18,391 nt of DNA from CAZIOI01 sp964540855. GTDB taxonomy: Bacteria; Patescibacteriota; UBA1384; DTJR01. The notes under the pieces were generated by a model, which was not told the DNA's origin, made no database searches, and was given only the letters and a program-made list of their open reading frames with translations. Shown one piece after another: positions 5,798 through 13,343 of this stretch. The DNA is taken from NCBI GenBank assembly GCA_964540855.1, contig CAZIOI010000011.1, positions 1-18,391 on the forward strand. Reading direction: 5' to 3'. Every line of letters starts with the position of its first letter. Position 1 is the stretch's first letter. The translations under genes and the position numbers were made by a program.

Positions 5798-8508
5798 TTC
5801 GCTCTCACTATTTTCTTTATTACTGACAATAGCCTAGTCACTTTAAGTATCTTTACCGCAATATTGATTACATTTGCGCGACTAAAAAAAATGTTTACAC
5901 CAATATATTCACGTCCTATAACTTTTTTAAGTATTTTTTTTCTGAAATATAGCTCAGCGTAGAGAGAAAACGGTTTCCGCACCTTCTGATCGCTTTTATC
6001 GTCTTTCAGCCGCCTAACGTTAACCTCTAAAACCGCTTTTTCAATTAGCTTGTGCCACTTTTTCACGGTGCTAGATATGGTTAAATCTTTTTGCATAATC
6101 ACTTCACGGGGACTGAATTTGTTTGTTAAAATTTGTTTTATTCCATTTTCAAGAGATTCTACAAAAACACCGATTGCTTTAAGCTCATTGTCTGTGAATT
6201 CTTGAAATATGCCAACCTTGTGCATTAGGATTGGAATATCGCACAAACAAGCCTCAAGAGCAGCTAGGCACTGTGTCTCAACAGGCGAACCCAGTATAAA
6301 AAAATCGGCAACATTTAAAAGCTCCGCTAACTTGTGCTGATCAACGCGAGTAAAAACTTCAACGTTTTTGGCTTTGAAAGATTCTATTTTTTTTGTAACC
6401 AAAATCCACTTAATATCTTTGTGTTTTTTAATACAAGACGAGACCTCATTCCAACCCTTGACCTCGGAAAAACTGCCAACGAATATGCCTATCCTCTCCT
6501 CTTTTTTGTAACCGTATTTCGCTCTTAAAAAAGATTTATTCATGGGTCTAAAAAGCTTGTCGTCCAGCCCAAGTGGAATAATCTGCGGAGCAAAATCAGA
6601 ATATGAAATAGCAGTTGCAACAGAGTTTGCTACAACTACCTGTGAACTCTTCAGCGTCGCTTCTTGTTCTATCGAAATACGATTCATAGATCTGAGGTCA
6701 TCCTGCACAAGACTAATTGTAAAAATACGATCAGAGACCTTTTTTATAAAAGTACCGTTTTGTATGATTACTCTGGTGAACGGTTGATATTCCCTAATAA
6801 ACTTACAAGCATTCTGCGGAAAACTCTGATAGTTACTATGTGTGGTTTTGTAGTCAAGAGCATAGGCGCCAGGCAACATCTCAATCAGAAAATTCCACAA
6901 AACTCGCTCGCCCATCGAACCACCTGCGATATCGTTTACAATAGCAATAGAAACTTTGTCGCTATTGGCCTTGTCAACCCTGCTATCCATTTCTCCACAC
7001 TGAAAATGATAAACCATTGAGGAATGACTTGTTATGTGCCTAACGCCGATGGCTTTGAGCTTCTCCATCAAAATAACGTCACCAGAGATTATTTTGTCTG
7101 TGGGTTTCGCAATCCTAGGTTTAAATATATCGCTACCAGCGACAATATTTCCCTCAGGATAGCCTCCGACCTTTAAAAAATGTTCTTTTTTTATCAAAAG
7201 GGGCATAAATAGACCGCCAGTGGTAACTTTGTCTTCCTCTAACAGATCGGCATATTGGCAAAATGCTTTTTCTCTAAATTTTTCTATTGTCCGCCCAAAA
7301 TTTTTACTAATAGCAGGCTTGGCACTCTCTAGCTTACCAGACTCTATTAACCTCGAGGTTACACAGTTGTCCCCGTCATAGCATGCAATCAAACAATCAA
7401 GCCAGCCCGAAGTAAAAGCCATGTCCGTGTTAATAAAAACTATAAAATCACCGCGAGCGACCTTCGCTGCATAATTCCAAGCTCTATACACATTGTTGAT
7501 ATACCATTGAGACTTATGCTCGGGCTTATTATTGAAAACGTAGTGCGGAATATAGTTGTCCTCCAGATACCTAAGCACCTCTTCAGATGCATCATTTGCA
7601 ACAAAATAAAATTCTTTATCTGCCATATCCGTATTTTTCAAAACTTGTTCATAAACAAACTTGAGCCAATCTACGCTTTTGTAAACCAGACAGGCGATGG
7701 AGTACTTTGGTCTAAACACCCTATCCCCGTAAGCTTCTGCCGCCTTCAAGGAAGCCACAAAATTTCGCGGAACCGGTTTTGGGTCATTTTGATAAAGGCC
7801 CTCCGGAAACATTATTTTGGGTATCTTTTTAGTAACCAAACTTTCCTCGTTAATCAGTCGATCAAGCATTTCGTATCCCCTCTGTCCGTGGGAGCGATAT
7901 ATCAGGTATTTGTAAGCCAAATTAAGCTCATCGGCAAAACCATAGTGCAGCACCGATAGTTTATCTGTCCGCGCCCTTCTTTTGATAGATGGCGGAACTA
8001 AATCTTTTTGATGTAACCCTTTTTTTACAGGCTGCCTATAACCGAGCTGCGGGGTGACTCTCCATAAAAACGCCTCCCAGCCATCGTCATATAAACTATC
8101 CATCCTTTGCCACGACGAACTTCGCCAAATATTAATTCGATGGAATTCCATTGCGTCTAGGCAATCTTTTTCACATTGCAAACAAATCTCTTGTATTTTT
8201 TCTTTTGCGCCAGATGTAAGAACCTCATCAGCGTCCAACCTCAAAATAAAATCTGGCTTTAAAGATAGTGCTTCTTTTAAAAGAATTTTTCTGTGGTTCA
8301 CTTCGTCAGAGAAATCATTCTTCACAGCCCTTATAACATGTTTGGTGAATTTTTTCGCATACTCAAAACTGCCATCTGTACTGGCGTCATCATACACCAC
8401 CAGCTCATCGACAATCGGTAGGATATATTTAAAAAATCTCTTTAAATTTCCTTTTTCTAGTTCGTTGTATATTTGGCAAATACAAACTATTTTTCGTTTT
8501 TTTGCCAT
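5794..8508 (-). CDS. Three-domain glycosyltransferase (GT2-GT2-GT4)
   Basis: A 904-residue protein that appears to fuse three glycosyltransferase modules. Module 1 (about 1-240) is a GT-A domain with VVYDDASTDG at 37-46 and RLDADE at 90-95 as the DxD metal site. Module 2 (about 268-505) is a second GT-A domain with FVANDASEE at 302-310, INTDM at 359-363, and GG-Y near 448-450. Module 3 (about 518-830) is GT-B, with AGGSMGERV at 528-536, GIFVGSFSEVKGW at 674-686, and SPVETQCLAALEA at 741-753, where E744 and E752 form E-x7-E. A basic C-terminal tail rich in aliphatic residues (855-904) could touch the membrane. AAGGA lies 9 bases before the ATG. The start overlaps the methyltransferase by 22 bases. 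Such multi-module enzymes typically add several sugars in order to one chain; the linkage made here is unknown. Confidence 0.92.
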   Translation of the reverse strand: MAKKRKIVCICQIYNELEKGNLKRFFKYILPIVDELVVYDDASTDGSFEYAKKFTKHVIRAVKNDFSDEVNHRKILLKEALSLKPDFILRLDADEVLTSGAKEKIQEICLQCEKDCLDAMEFHRINIWRSSSWQRMDSLYDDGWEAFLWRVTPQLGYRQPVKKGLHQKDLVPPSIKRRARTDKLSVLHYGFADELNLAYKYLIYRSHGQRGYEMLDRLINEESLVTKKIPKIMFPEGLYQNDPKPVPRNFVASLKAAEAYGDRVFRPKYSIACLVYKSVDWLKFVYEQVLKNTDMADKEFYFVANDASEEVLRYLEDNYIPHYVFNNKPEHKSQWYINNVYRAWNYAAKVARGDFIVFINTDMAFTSGWLDCLIACYDGDNCVTSRLIESGKLESAKPAISKNFGRTIEKFREKAFCQYADLLEEDKVTTGGLFMPLLIKKEHFLKVGGYPEGNIVAGSDIFKPRIAKPTDKIISGDVILMEKLKAIGVRHITSHSSMVYHFQCGEMDSRVDKANSDKVSIAIVNDIAGGSMGERVLWNFLIEMLPGAYALDYKTTHSNYQSFPQNACKFIREYQPFTRVIIQNGTFIKKVSDRIFTISLVQDDLRSMNRISIEQEATLKSSQVVVANSVATAISYSDFAPQIIPLGLDDKLFRPMNKSFLRAKYGYKKEERIGIFVGSFSEVKGWNEVSSCIKKHKDIKWILVTKKIESFKAKNVEVFTRVDQHKLAELLNVADFFILGSPVETQCLAALEACLCDIPILMHKVGIFQEFTDNELKAIGVFVESLENGIKQILTNKFSPREVIMQKDLTISSTVKKWHKLIEKAVLEVNVRRLKDDKSDQKVRKPFSLYAELYFRKKILKKVIGREYIGVNIFFSRANVINIAVKILKVTRLLSVIKKIVRAK

Positions 8509-9074
8509 GGTAAAAAATCCTTGTACTTTCTACAGATCGTGAGACCTGGGTGCATTGGAATCGTTACCATCTCGCAACCCTTTCTAGCAACCGTCATCTT
8601 GCTTATAGCTTTATATGCATCCCCGCAGTAACCCCTATCGGTATATTTTTTATTTTTTGGATAACCGTCGTGTAGAAGAATGATTCCCTGATCCGCAACG
8701 AAAGGGAAATATGCTTCAAAGTCCTCTTTGACAGATTGGGCTGAATGGTCGGCGTCTATAAAAAGCATGTCTATTTTTATCTTTTTTTTCTTCAGATACT
8801 CCAGTGCTTCCATAGTAGTAGTCCCCAAAAAAATGTTGTTTTTATTTTTTTTCATATATTTAACTAGATCCTTGTCTATATCTACACCAATGGATTTTTG
8901 AGCAAATTCACAGACCCTATTAAATAAAGCGCTCTGATACAAGCCAAGTTCAACATAAACCCTCGGTTTCAAGACGCTAGCCAGATGTACAATAAAATCC
9001 TCATGCCAACCTTCTGCAGAGCCCGTATATTTTCTTTTGTCATTAGTTCTTATTTTTATCATTGGTATTCTCAT
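8487..9074 (-). CDS. Class I SAM-dependent methyltransferase
   Basis: A 195-residue protein of the Methyltransf_24 type. VYVELGLYQSALF (39-51) is SAM-binding motif I, GVDID (63-67) carries the acidic residue that holds the SAM ribose, LFIDADHS (104-111) is the strand-4 acidic motif, and GIILLHDGYP (130-139) completes the fold. Relatives methylate sugars, polyketides or capsule components. Its place between the exporter ATPase and the glycosyltransferases suggests methylation of the glycan, possibly at the non-reducing end. The ATG overlaps the ATPase stop (ATGA), with GGAGG only 3 bases upstream; a second ATG 12 bases downstream would have looser spacing. SAM would come from the MetK encoded just upstream. 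Confidence 0.88.
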   Translation of the reverse strand: MRIPMIKIRTNDKRKYTGSAEGWHEDFIVHLASVLKPRVYVELGLYQSALFNRVCEFAQKSIGVDIDKDLVKYMKKNKNNIFLGTTTMEALEYLKKKKIKIDMLFIDADHSAQSVKEDFEAYFPFVADQGIILLHDGYPKNKKYTDRGYCGDAYKAISKMTVARKGCEMVTIPMHPGLTICRKYKDFLPWQKNEK

Positions 9075-10315
9075 TCGCCTCCGTTATTTACCACGTTCCA
9101 ATCACAGGGATGATTGATCAGTCCATAGAAATCACTGTCTATTGATTTACCATCAGACATTGGTTCGATTTCAAATGATATCGCTTCTGGTATCCAATCA
9201 GCCATATTATCCCCATTCGCACCCAGCCCAACCGAATACACACCTGGAGCAAGAAAGTTTTTGCTGAATTTTGCCTGCAGAGATACCTTACCGGAACCGA
9301 GCTTAACAAATTCACTATTTTTTATAAAACTATTAAACAGTACAACCCCCATATTCGAGGTTATACTCAGGCCAACTTTTGCAAAGTCGACCTTGCGATT
9401 TAGCCATCCCTCAATTTTTATTGCAAAGCTTTCTGATAAACCTATCGTTGAGCAAATATTACCCCGTGAGTTTACAACGGATATTTTCGCAAATTTAAAT
9501 GTGCTACTATCAAGCGAGTTTTTTCTCTTCGCCTCGCCACTCAACTCAACAGACTTATTACAAATTTCGTTCTTGGCGGACAAATATCGATTGACAACCC
9601 TTCCCGTATCCGAGAAATCAATAATTTTTCCACCATCAAGCAAAACACATTTATTACACAACTCAGCGATTGCTGCCATATTATGACTCACAAAAAGCAC
9701 CGTTCTTCCCGACTTTCCCACTTCGCCCATTTTACCAAGACATTTTTTTTGGAATTGAGCATCTCCTACAGCCAATACTTCGTCGACTATTAAGATTTCC
9801 GGTTCAAGATGAGCGGCAACAGCAAAAGCAAGCCTGACATACATACCGCTAGAATAGCGTTTGACGGGGGTGTCAAGAAATTTCTCGATCTCGGAAAACG
9901 CAACTATTTCATCGAACTTCTTTGCTATCTCTTTTTTGGTCATCCCAAGGATTGCGCCATTAAGGTAAATATTTTCTCTCCCTGTAAGTTCCGGATGGAA
10001 ACCTGTACCCACCTCCAGAAGCGACGCCACCCTTCCGCTTAGCGTTACACTCCCCTTGGTAGGTGGCGTTATCTGGGATAGTATTTTTAAAAGAGTGCTC
10101 TTGCCTGCTCCATTACGTCCAATAATGCCAACCGCCTCACCTCTCTTAATATCCAAGTTTATATCTCTTAGCGCCCAAAAATCCGACCTATGTTTTTTGA
10201 GTTTCCCAAATTTGAAAATACCAGCCAACTGGTCTCGGAGAGCATAATAAGGCTCACTTGAACCAAGCGTGTATTTTTTTGACAGATTGTCTATCTTAAT
10301 AATTGAATCTTGCAT
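9071..10315 (-). CDS. wzt: Polysaccharide ABC transporter ATPase with Wzt-type C-terminal domain
   Basis: A 414-residue ATPase that would drive export of a finished glycan across the cytoplasmic membrane with the permease encoded just upstream. The nucleotide-binding domain shows GRNGAGKST at 66-74 (Walker A), YSSGMYVRLA at 154-163 (signature), ILIVDE at 174-179 (Walker B) and H211 (switch). The long insert before Walker A and the phrase PELTGRENIYLNGA are typical of the Wzt/TagH subfamily. Residues about 255-414 form an extra beta-rich domain as in Wzt proteins that read a terminal modification on the chain (established for E. coli O9a and similar systems). Only 3 bases separate it from the permease gene, and no strong ribosome site is seen. 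Confidence 0.95.
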   Translation of the reverse strand: MQDSIIKIDNLSKKYTLGSSEPYYALRDQLAGIFKFGKLKKHRSDFWALRDINLDIKRGEAVGIIGRNGAGKSTLLKILSQITPPTKGSVTLSGRVASLLEVGTGFHPELTGRENIYLNGAILGMTKKEIAKKFDEIVAFSEIEKFLDTPVKRYSSGMYVRLAFAVAAHLEPEILIVDEVLAVGDAQFQKKCLGKMGEVGKSGRTVLFVSHNMAAIAELCNKCVLLDGGKIIDFSDTGRVVNRYLSAKNEICNKSVELSGEAKRKNSLDSSTFKFAKISVVNSRGNICSTIGLSESFAIKIEGWLNRKVDFAKVGLSITSNMGVVLFNSFIKNSEFVKLGSGKVSLQAKFSKNFLAPGVYSVGLGANGDNMADWIPEAISFEIEPMSDGKSIDSDFYGLINHPCDWNVVNNGGE

Positions 10316-10318
10316 AAA

Positions 10319-11161
10319 TTATAAAATATCCGCAAAAAATCTCTCTGTTGCACGAAAGTAATAAACTCCAAAGACGAAAATCACTATCAAAGAAACTGCT
10401 GATATAAGTAAATTTGCTTGGCTGACCATCGTCCCCGAAAGTAAAAAGTGTCGAGCAAGCGAAACAATTGAGGTCATCGGATTAAGATAAAGAATCCATT
10501 GATAGTTTTGAGGCACCAAAGAAACAGGATAAATGACTGGCGTCACATACAAAAGTATTTGCATAAAAAACGGCAGGACATATCTCACGTCTCGGAATTT
10601 GACGTTTATGGCGCTAAAAAACATCCCTAATCCAAAAGTGTATATGATTGCCATCACAAGAAGGCCTAATACTGCGATTACCGAGAATATAGACGGTATT
10701 ATATGATAAAAAAACATCAAGACAATCAATACCAAAAATGATATACCAAAATCCACGGCAGGCGTTATCACCGAGGACATCGGCAAGATCAACCGCGGAA
10801 AGTAAATTTTTTTAATAATTCCTTCATTGACAACCATCGAATCACTTGAAGCCGTGAGAGCGGCCGAAAAATAATTCCAAAGAAGAAGACCGGAGTAAAC
10901 GAAAACCGGGTAGGGAGCGCCATCAGAGGGAACCTGTGCTACGCGCCCGAAGAAGAAAGTGAAAATGAGCATCGTTAATACAGGCTGAAAAATCGCCCAC
11001 AAAACACCTATTGCGGTCTGTTTGTAGCGTACTTTTATGTCACGCCATACAAACGTTATGAGTAAGTCCCTATACCTTAAAATTTCCCTTAAATTTATTG
11101 TCGGAAATTTCCCCGGTGGCGTTATTGTCTGTGTGTAATTTTTACCTAAATCTTCGTCCAT
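10319..11161 (-). CDS. wzm: Polysaccharide ABC transporter permease (ABC-2, Wzm/TagG type)
   Basis: A 280-residue integral membrane protein. A cytoplasmic N-terminus leads to the family stretch FVWRDIKVRYKQTAIGVLWA (37-56), where the amphipathic gate helix precedes TM1. Hydrophobic segments lie near 52-72, 85-103, 132-152, 157-182, 197-215 and 250-268, six in all as expected for ABC-2 permeases. The RRxFF-like end is ATERFFADIL. It pairs with the ATPase 3 bases downstream. No Shine-Dalgarno motif precedes the ATG. It starts 111 bases after metK, a gap without a clear terminator, so it may be reached by read-through from the metK transcript or have an unseen promoter. Confidence 0.95.
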   Translation of the reverse strand: MDEDLGKNYTQTITPPGKFPTINLREILRYRDLLITFVWRDIKVRYKQTAIGVLWAIFQPVLTMLIFTFFFGRVAQVPSDGAPYPVFVYSGLLLWNYFSAALTASSDSMVVNEGIIKKIYFPRLILPMSSVITPAVDFGISFLVLIVLMFFYHIIPSIFSVIAVLGLLVMAIIYTFGLGMFFSAINVKFRDVRYVLPFFMQILLYVTPVIYPVSLVPQNYQWILYLNPMTSIVSLARHFLLSGTMVSQANLLISAVSLIVIFVFGVYYFRATERFFADIL

Positions 11162-11272
11162 AAGGCATTCAAAAACAAATATTTACTAACAACAAAAACC
11201 CAAAGAGTTTTTTCTGCTTCGTTACATGTTTGATCTTACTATATCTGCTGGAAGAAGCAATGAGTTACCTGA

Positions 11273-12445
11273 CTATTTAAGCTTTTTTGAGATCGAGGTC
11301 TCTTCCCATGGTAATTTAAGGTCTTTTCTACCAAAATGACCATATGCCGCAACTTGCCTATACAGGGGGCGACGGAGCCCGAGTCCCTCAATTATCATTC
11401 CCGGCCGAAGATCGAAATTTTTTAATACAATTTTTTCCAGTTGTTCGCCAGATAATTTTGAAGTGCCGTATGAGTCAATGTAGACGGAGAGTGGCTCGGG
11501 TTTGCCAATCGCATAAGCAATTTGTACCTCGCATTTTGTCGCCAAGCCCGCAGCAACGATATTCTTAGCAACGTATCGCGCAGCATACGATCCTGATCTA
11601 TCAACTTTTGAAGGGTCCTTGCCGGAAAAAGCGCCACCGCCATGGCGAGCATAACCGCCATAGGTATCAACAATAATTTTTCTTCCGGTCAATCCGGTGT
11701 CGCCCTCCGGTCCGCCAATCACAAATCTCCCAGTAGTATTAACGTAAATTTTTGTTTTACTATCAACCTTAAAACCATATTCGGCTAACACAAAATCGAT
11801 AACATTAGCTTTAATCTCACGCTTCAGCTCTGGTTGTTTTTTATTCTCGTCGTGTTGCGCGGCTATCAAGACTGTATCAATTCTAAATGGTTTGCCCTCC
11901 CGATATTCTACCGTCACCTGAGATTTGCCGTCCGGTCTTAGGCCGCTAATAATATTCTTCTTCCTAACCTCGGATAGCCTCTGACAAAGCCTTTGTGATA
12001 AGGTTATGGGCAATGGCATAAGTTCCGGAGTCTCGTCGCAGGCAAAGCCAAACATTAGGCCCTGATCACCCGCACCAAGCGTTTTTAGATCCTCATCGAC
12101 AATCTCACCGCCTTTTGATTTTTTAAAGCTGTCAACGCCTTTGGCGATGTCGGAAGACTGTTCCTTAATCGCGATCATGACTCCGCTTGTCATGTGATGG
12201 AAACCGCACCCATCATAGCCAATATCTTTTATCACCATGCGAGCAATCGAAGCCATATCCACGTAAGCATTAGTCGTAACTTCACCGGCGATCACGCAGA
12301 CGCCGTTTGTTAAAAGCGTTTCAACCGCAACTCGAGATTTTTCATCTTGCCGCAGAAGCTCGTCGAGAATAGCATCTGAAATTTGATCGGCCATTTTATC
12401 GGGGTGACCTTCTGTGACAGACTCCGATGTAAACAGTTTTTTCAT
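11273..12445 (-). CDS. metK: S-adenosylmethionine synthetase
   Basis: A 390-residue MetK, full length for the family, which makes SAM from methionine and ATP in the cytoplasm. Diagnostic motifs are TSESVTEGHPDKMADQISDA (6-25), GEVTTNAYVD (54-63), GAGDQGLMFGFA (124-135, signature 1), GGPEGDTGLTGRK (244-256) and GGGAFSGKDPSKVDRS (269-284, signature 2 / phosphate loop). A GGAG lies about 4-5 bases before the ATG. It is preceded by a SAM-I riboswitch and terminator at 12466-12587, so high SAM should stop its own transcription. The exporter and methyltransferase genes follow on the same strand. Identity is as certain as sequence can make it. Confidence 0.99.
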   Translation of the reverse strand: MKKLFTSESVTEGHPDKMADQISDAILDELLRQDEKSRVAVETLLTNGVCVIAGEVTTNAYVDMASIARMVIKDIGYDGCGFHHMTSGVMIAIKEQSSDIAKGVDSFKKSKGGEIVDEDLKTLGAGDQGLMFGFACDETPELMPLPITLSQRLCQRLSEVRKKNIISGLRPDGKSQVTVEYREGKPFRIDTVLIAAQHDENKKQPELKREIKANVIDFVLAEYGFKVDSKTKIYVNTTGRFVIGGPEGDTGLTGRKIIVDTYGGYARHGGGAFSGKDPSKVDRSGSYAARYVAKNIVAAGLATKCEVQIAYAIGKPEPLSVYIDSYGTSKLSGEQLEKIVLKNFDLRPGMIIEGLGLRRPLYRQVAAYGHFGRKDLKLPWEETSISKKLK

Positions 12446-12465
12446 ATTTCTCCTTTTTTATTTTT

Positions 12466-12488
12466 AAAAAACACGCCTTTAAGCGCGT
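12466..12488 (-). terminator. Riboswitch-controlled intrinsic terminator upstream of metK
   Basis: On the minus strand ACGCGC (12488-12483) pairs with GCGTGT (12476-12471) around a 6-base loop, with one G-U pair, and is followed by a run of Ts: a compact rho-independent terminator. It begins 1 base after the 3' strand of the riboswitch P1 helix. Part of its 5' arm plus loop, GCTTAAAG (12484-12477), can instead pair over 8 bases with CTTTAGGC (12507-12500) inside the aptamer, giving an antiterminator when SAM is absent. Confidence 0.85.
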
Positions 12489-12587
12489 AATTTATCTTTG
12501 CCTAAAGCTTTGGATTTAGCACCCCCAAAAAAAACGGGTTGCTGGGCGATCATAGGGCCAATTCCCTCACACCACTCTTGATAAATC
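12489..12587 (-). promoter_or_regulatory. SAM-I (S-box) riboswitch aptamer
   Basis: The metK leader carries the S-box consensus in order on the minus strand: P1 5' strand ATTTATC (12586-12580), AAGAG, then GAGGGAATTGGCCC, TATGA, GCAACC, GGTGCTAAATCC, a P4 hairpin AAAGCTTT, and P1 3' strand GATAAAT (12496-12490), the exact complement of the 5' strand. P3 is a short ACCC/GGGT stem with a loop containing eight Us. This is the class known to bind S-adenosylmethionine and, with the following terminator, to shut off methionine/SAM genes when SAM is plentiful. Its place directly ahead of metK agrees. Mutually exclusive antiterminator pairing can be drawn by eye. Confidence 0.97.
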
Positions 12588-12595
12588 TAAGTTAG

Positions 12596-12623
12596 ATATT
12601 AACAGCAAAATCGTTTTGTGCAA
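12596..12623 (-). promoter_or_regulatory. Putative promoter for the riboswitch-metK transcript
   Basis: On the minus strand TTGCAC (12618-12623) and TAATAT (12596-12601) are 16 bases apart. Start of transcription about 7 bases after the -10 would be near 12589, just before the P1 helix of the riboswitch, which is where an S-box leader should begin. Each hexamer matches only 3-4 consensus positions, so the case rests mostly on position. The spacer contains a small CAAAA-CGA-TTTTG inverted repeat. Confidence 0.45.
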
Positions 12624-12629
12624 ATATTT

Positions 12630-13325
12630 CTAACCCAGAGCCAAAGAAACACAGACGACTTTTTTAGCCCCGCCCTTTTTTAGTACTTTAGTAGCCTCTT
12701 CAACAGTAGCTCCGCTAGTTATAACATCATCAATGAGAATTATTCTTTCCGGAATCTTTGCAGGACCTTTGATAAAGAACGCACCCTTTATATTTTTGCA
12801 CCGCTCGCTTTTTGCTAATTGCGCCTGGTTCGGGCGCGCATCAAGATTCCGAGACAAGATATTCTCTACAGGCAAGCGCAGGATCTTCCCGAGGCTATTA
12901 GCTAAAAGCTCTGATTGATTATAGCCGCGATATAACAGCTTTTTTCGATTGATCGGGATTGGTGATAGCGCATAACGGTCCAGATTCTTTATGCCCGATA
13001 TTACAGGCAGCATTAACCGTGCAAGTTCTTCTGATAAAAATGAATAGTCCTTGTATTTAAACTCGTGCATAACGTTTTTCACCTCGTTACAATAGTCAAA
13101 AACCGACAAAACCTGATCGGGTTTAAATTTTCCGACACAGCTAGGACAATATATCCCATAGGGATTATGGTTGCCGCATTTAAGACATTTTAGGCGTGCT
13201 TTGGGCAGAATACTCTCGCATCTGGTACAAATCGTGCTCTTGCCCTCATTGCACAAAACACATTTGGACGGGAAAATAAACTCTAACAAAAAAGGTATCG
13301 CCTTATGCGCACGATCCCTTAACAT
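12630..13325 (-). CDS. comF: ComF family phosphoribosyltransferase-like protein
   Basis: A 231-residue ComF-type protein, normal length. The N-terminus has two zinc-ribbon-like clusters: C22-x2-C25 with C33-x2-C36, and C47-x2-C50 with C60-x2-C63. The C-terminal half is a type I PRTase fold with IPINRKKLLYRGYNQSELLA (123-142) and the PRPP loop IILIDDVITSGAT (195-207). In naturally competent bacteria ComF acts in the cytoplasm during DNA uptake; the biochemical role is unsettled and the protein is also common in non-competent lineages. It has no evident link to glycan synthesis and starts 18 bases after the membrane protein gene, so it is probably co-transcribed with it. The metK promoter overlaps its 3' end. 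Confidence 0.93.
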   Translation of the reverse strand: MLRDRAHKAIPFLLEFIFPSKCVLCNEGKSTICTRCESILPKARLKCLKCGNHNPYGIYCPSCVGKFKPDQVLSVFDYCNEVKNVMHEFKYKDYSFLSEELARLMLPVISGIKNLDRYALSPIPINRKKLLYRGYNQSELLANSLGKILRLPVENILSRNLDARPNQAQLAKSERCKNIKGAFFIKGPAKIPERIILIDDVITSGATVEEATKVLKKGGAKKVVCVSLALG

Positions 13326-13343
13326 GACCCCGTGTTCAAAGTC

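Noticed and set aside
3866..8542. Several plus-strand open frames of 60-160 codons across the glycosyltransferase genes
   Set aside because: All are antisense to well-supported GT genes, lack ribosome sites and recognisable motifs, and have Phe/Ser/Cys-rich products expected of shadow frames.
11162..11272. TGCTTC/GAAGCA and TGCT/AGCA inverted repeats after metK as a terminator
   Set aside because: Loop too long in one case, stem of 4 in the other, and no T-tract follows on the minus strand.
12606..12618. CAAAA-CGA-TTTTG inverted repeat as a comF terminator
   Set aside because: Weak AT stem with no following U-run; it lies in the spacer of the putative metK promoter and is not strong enough to name.
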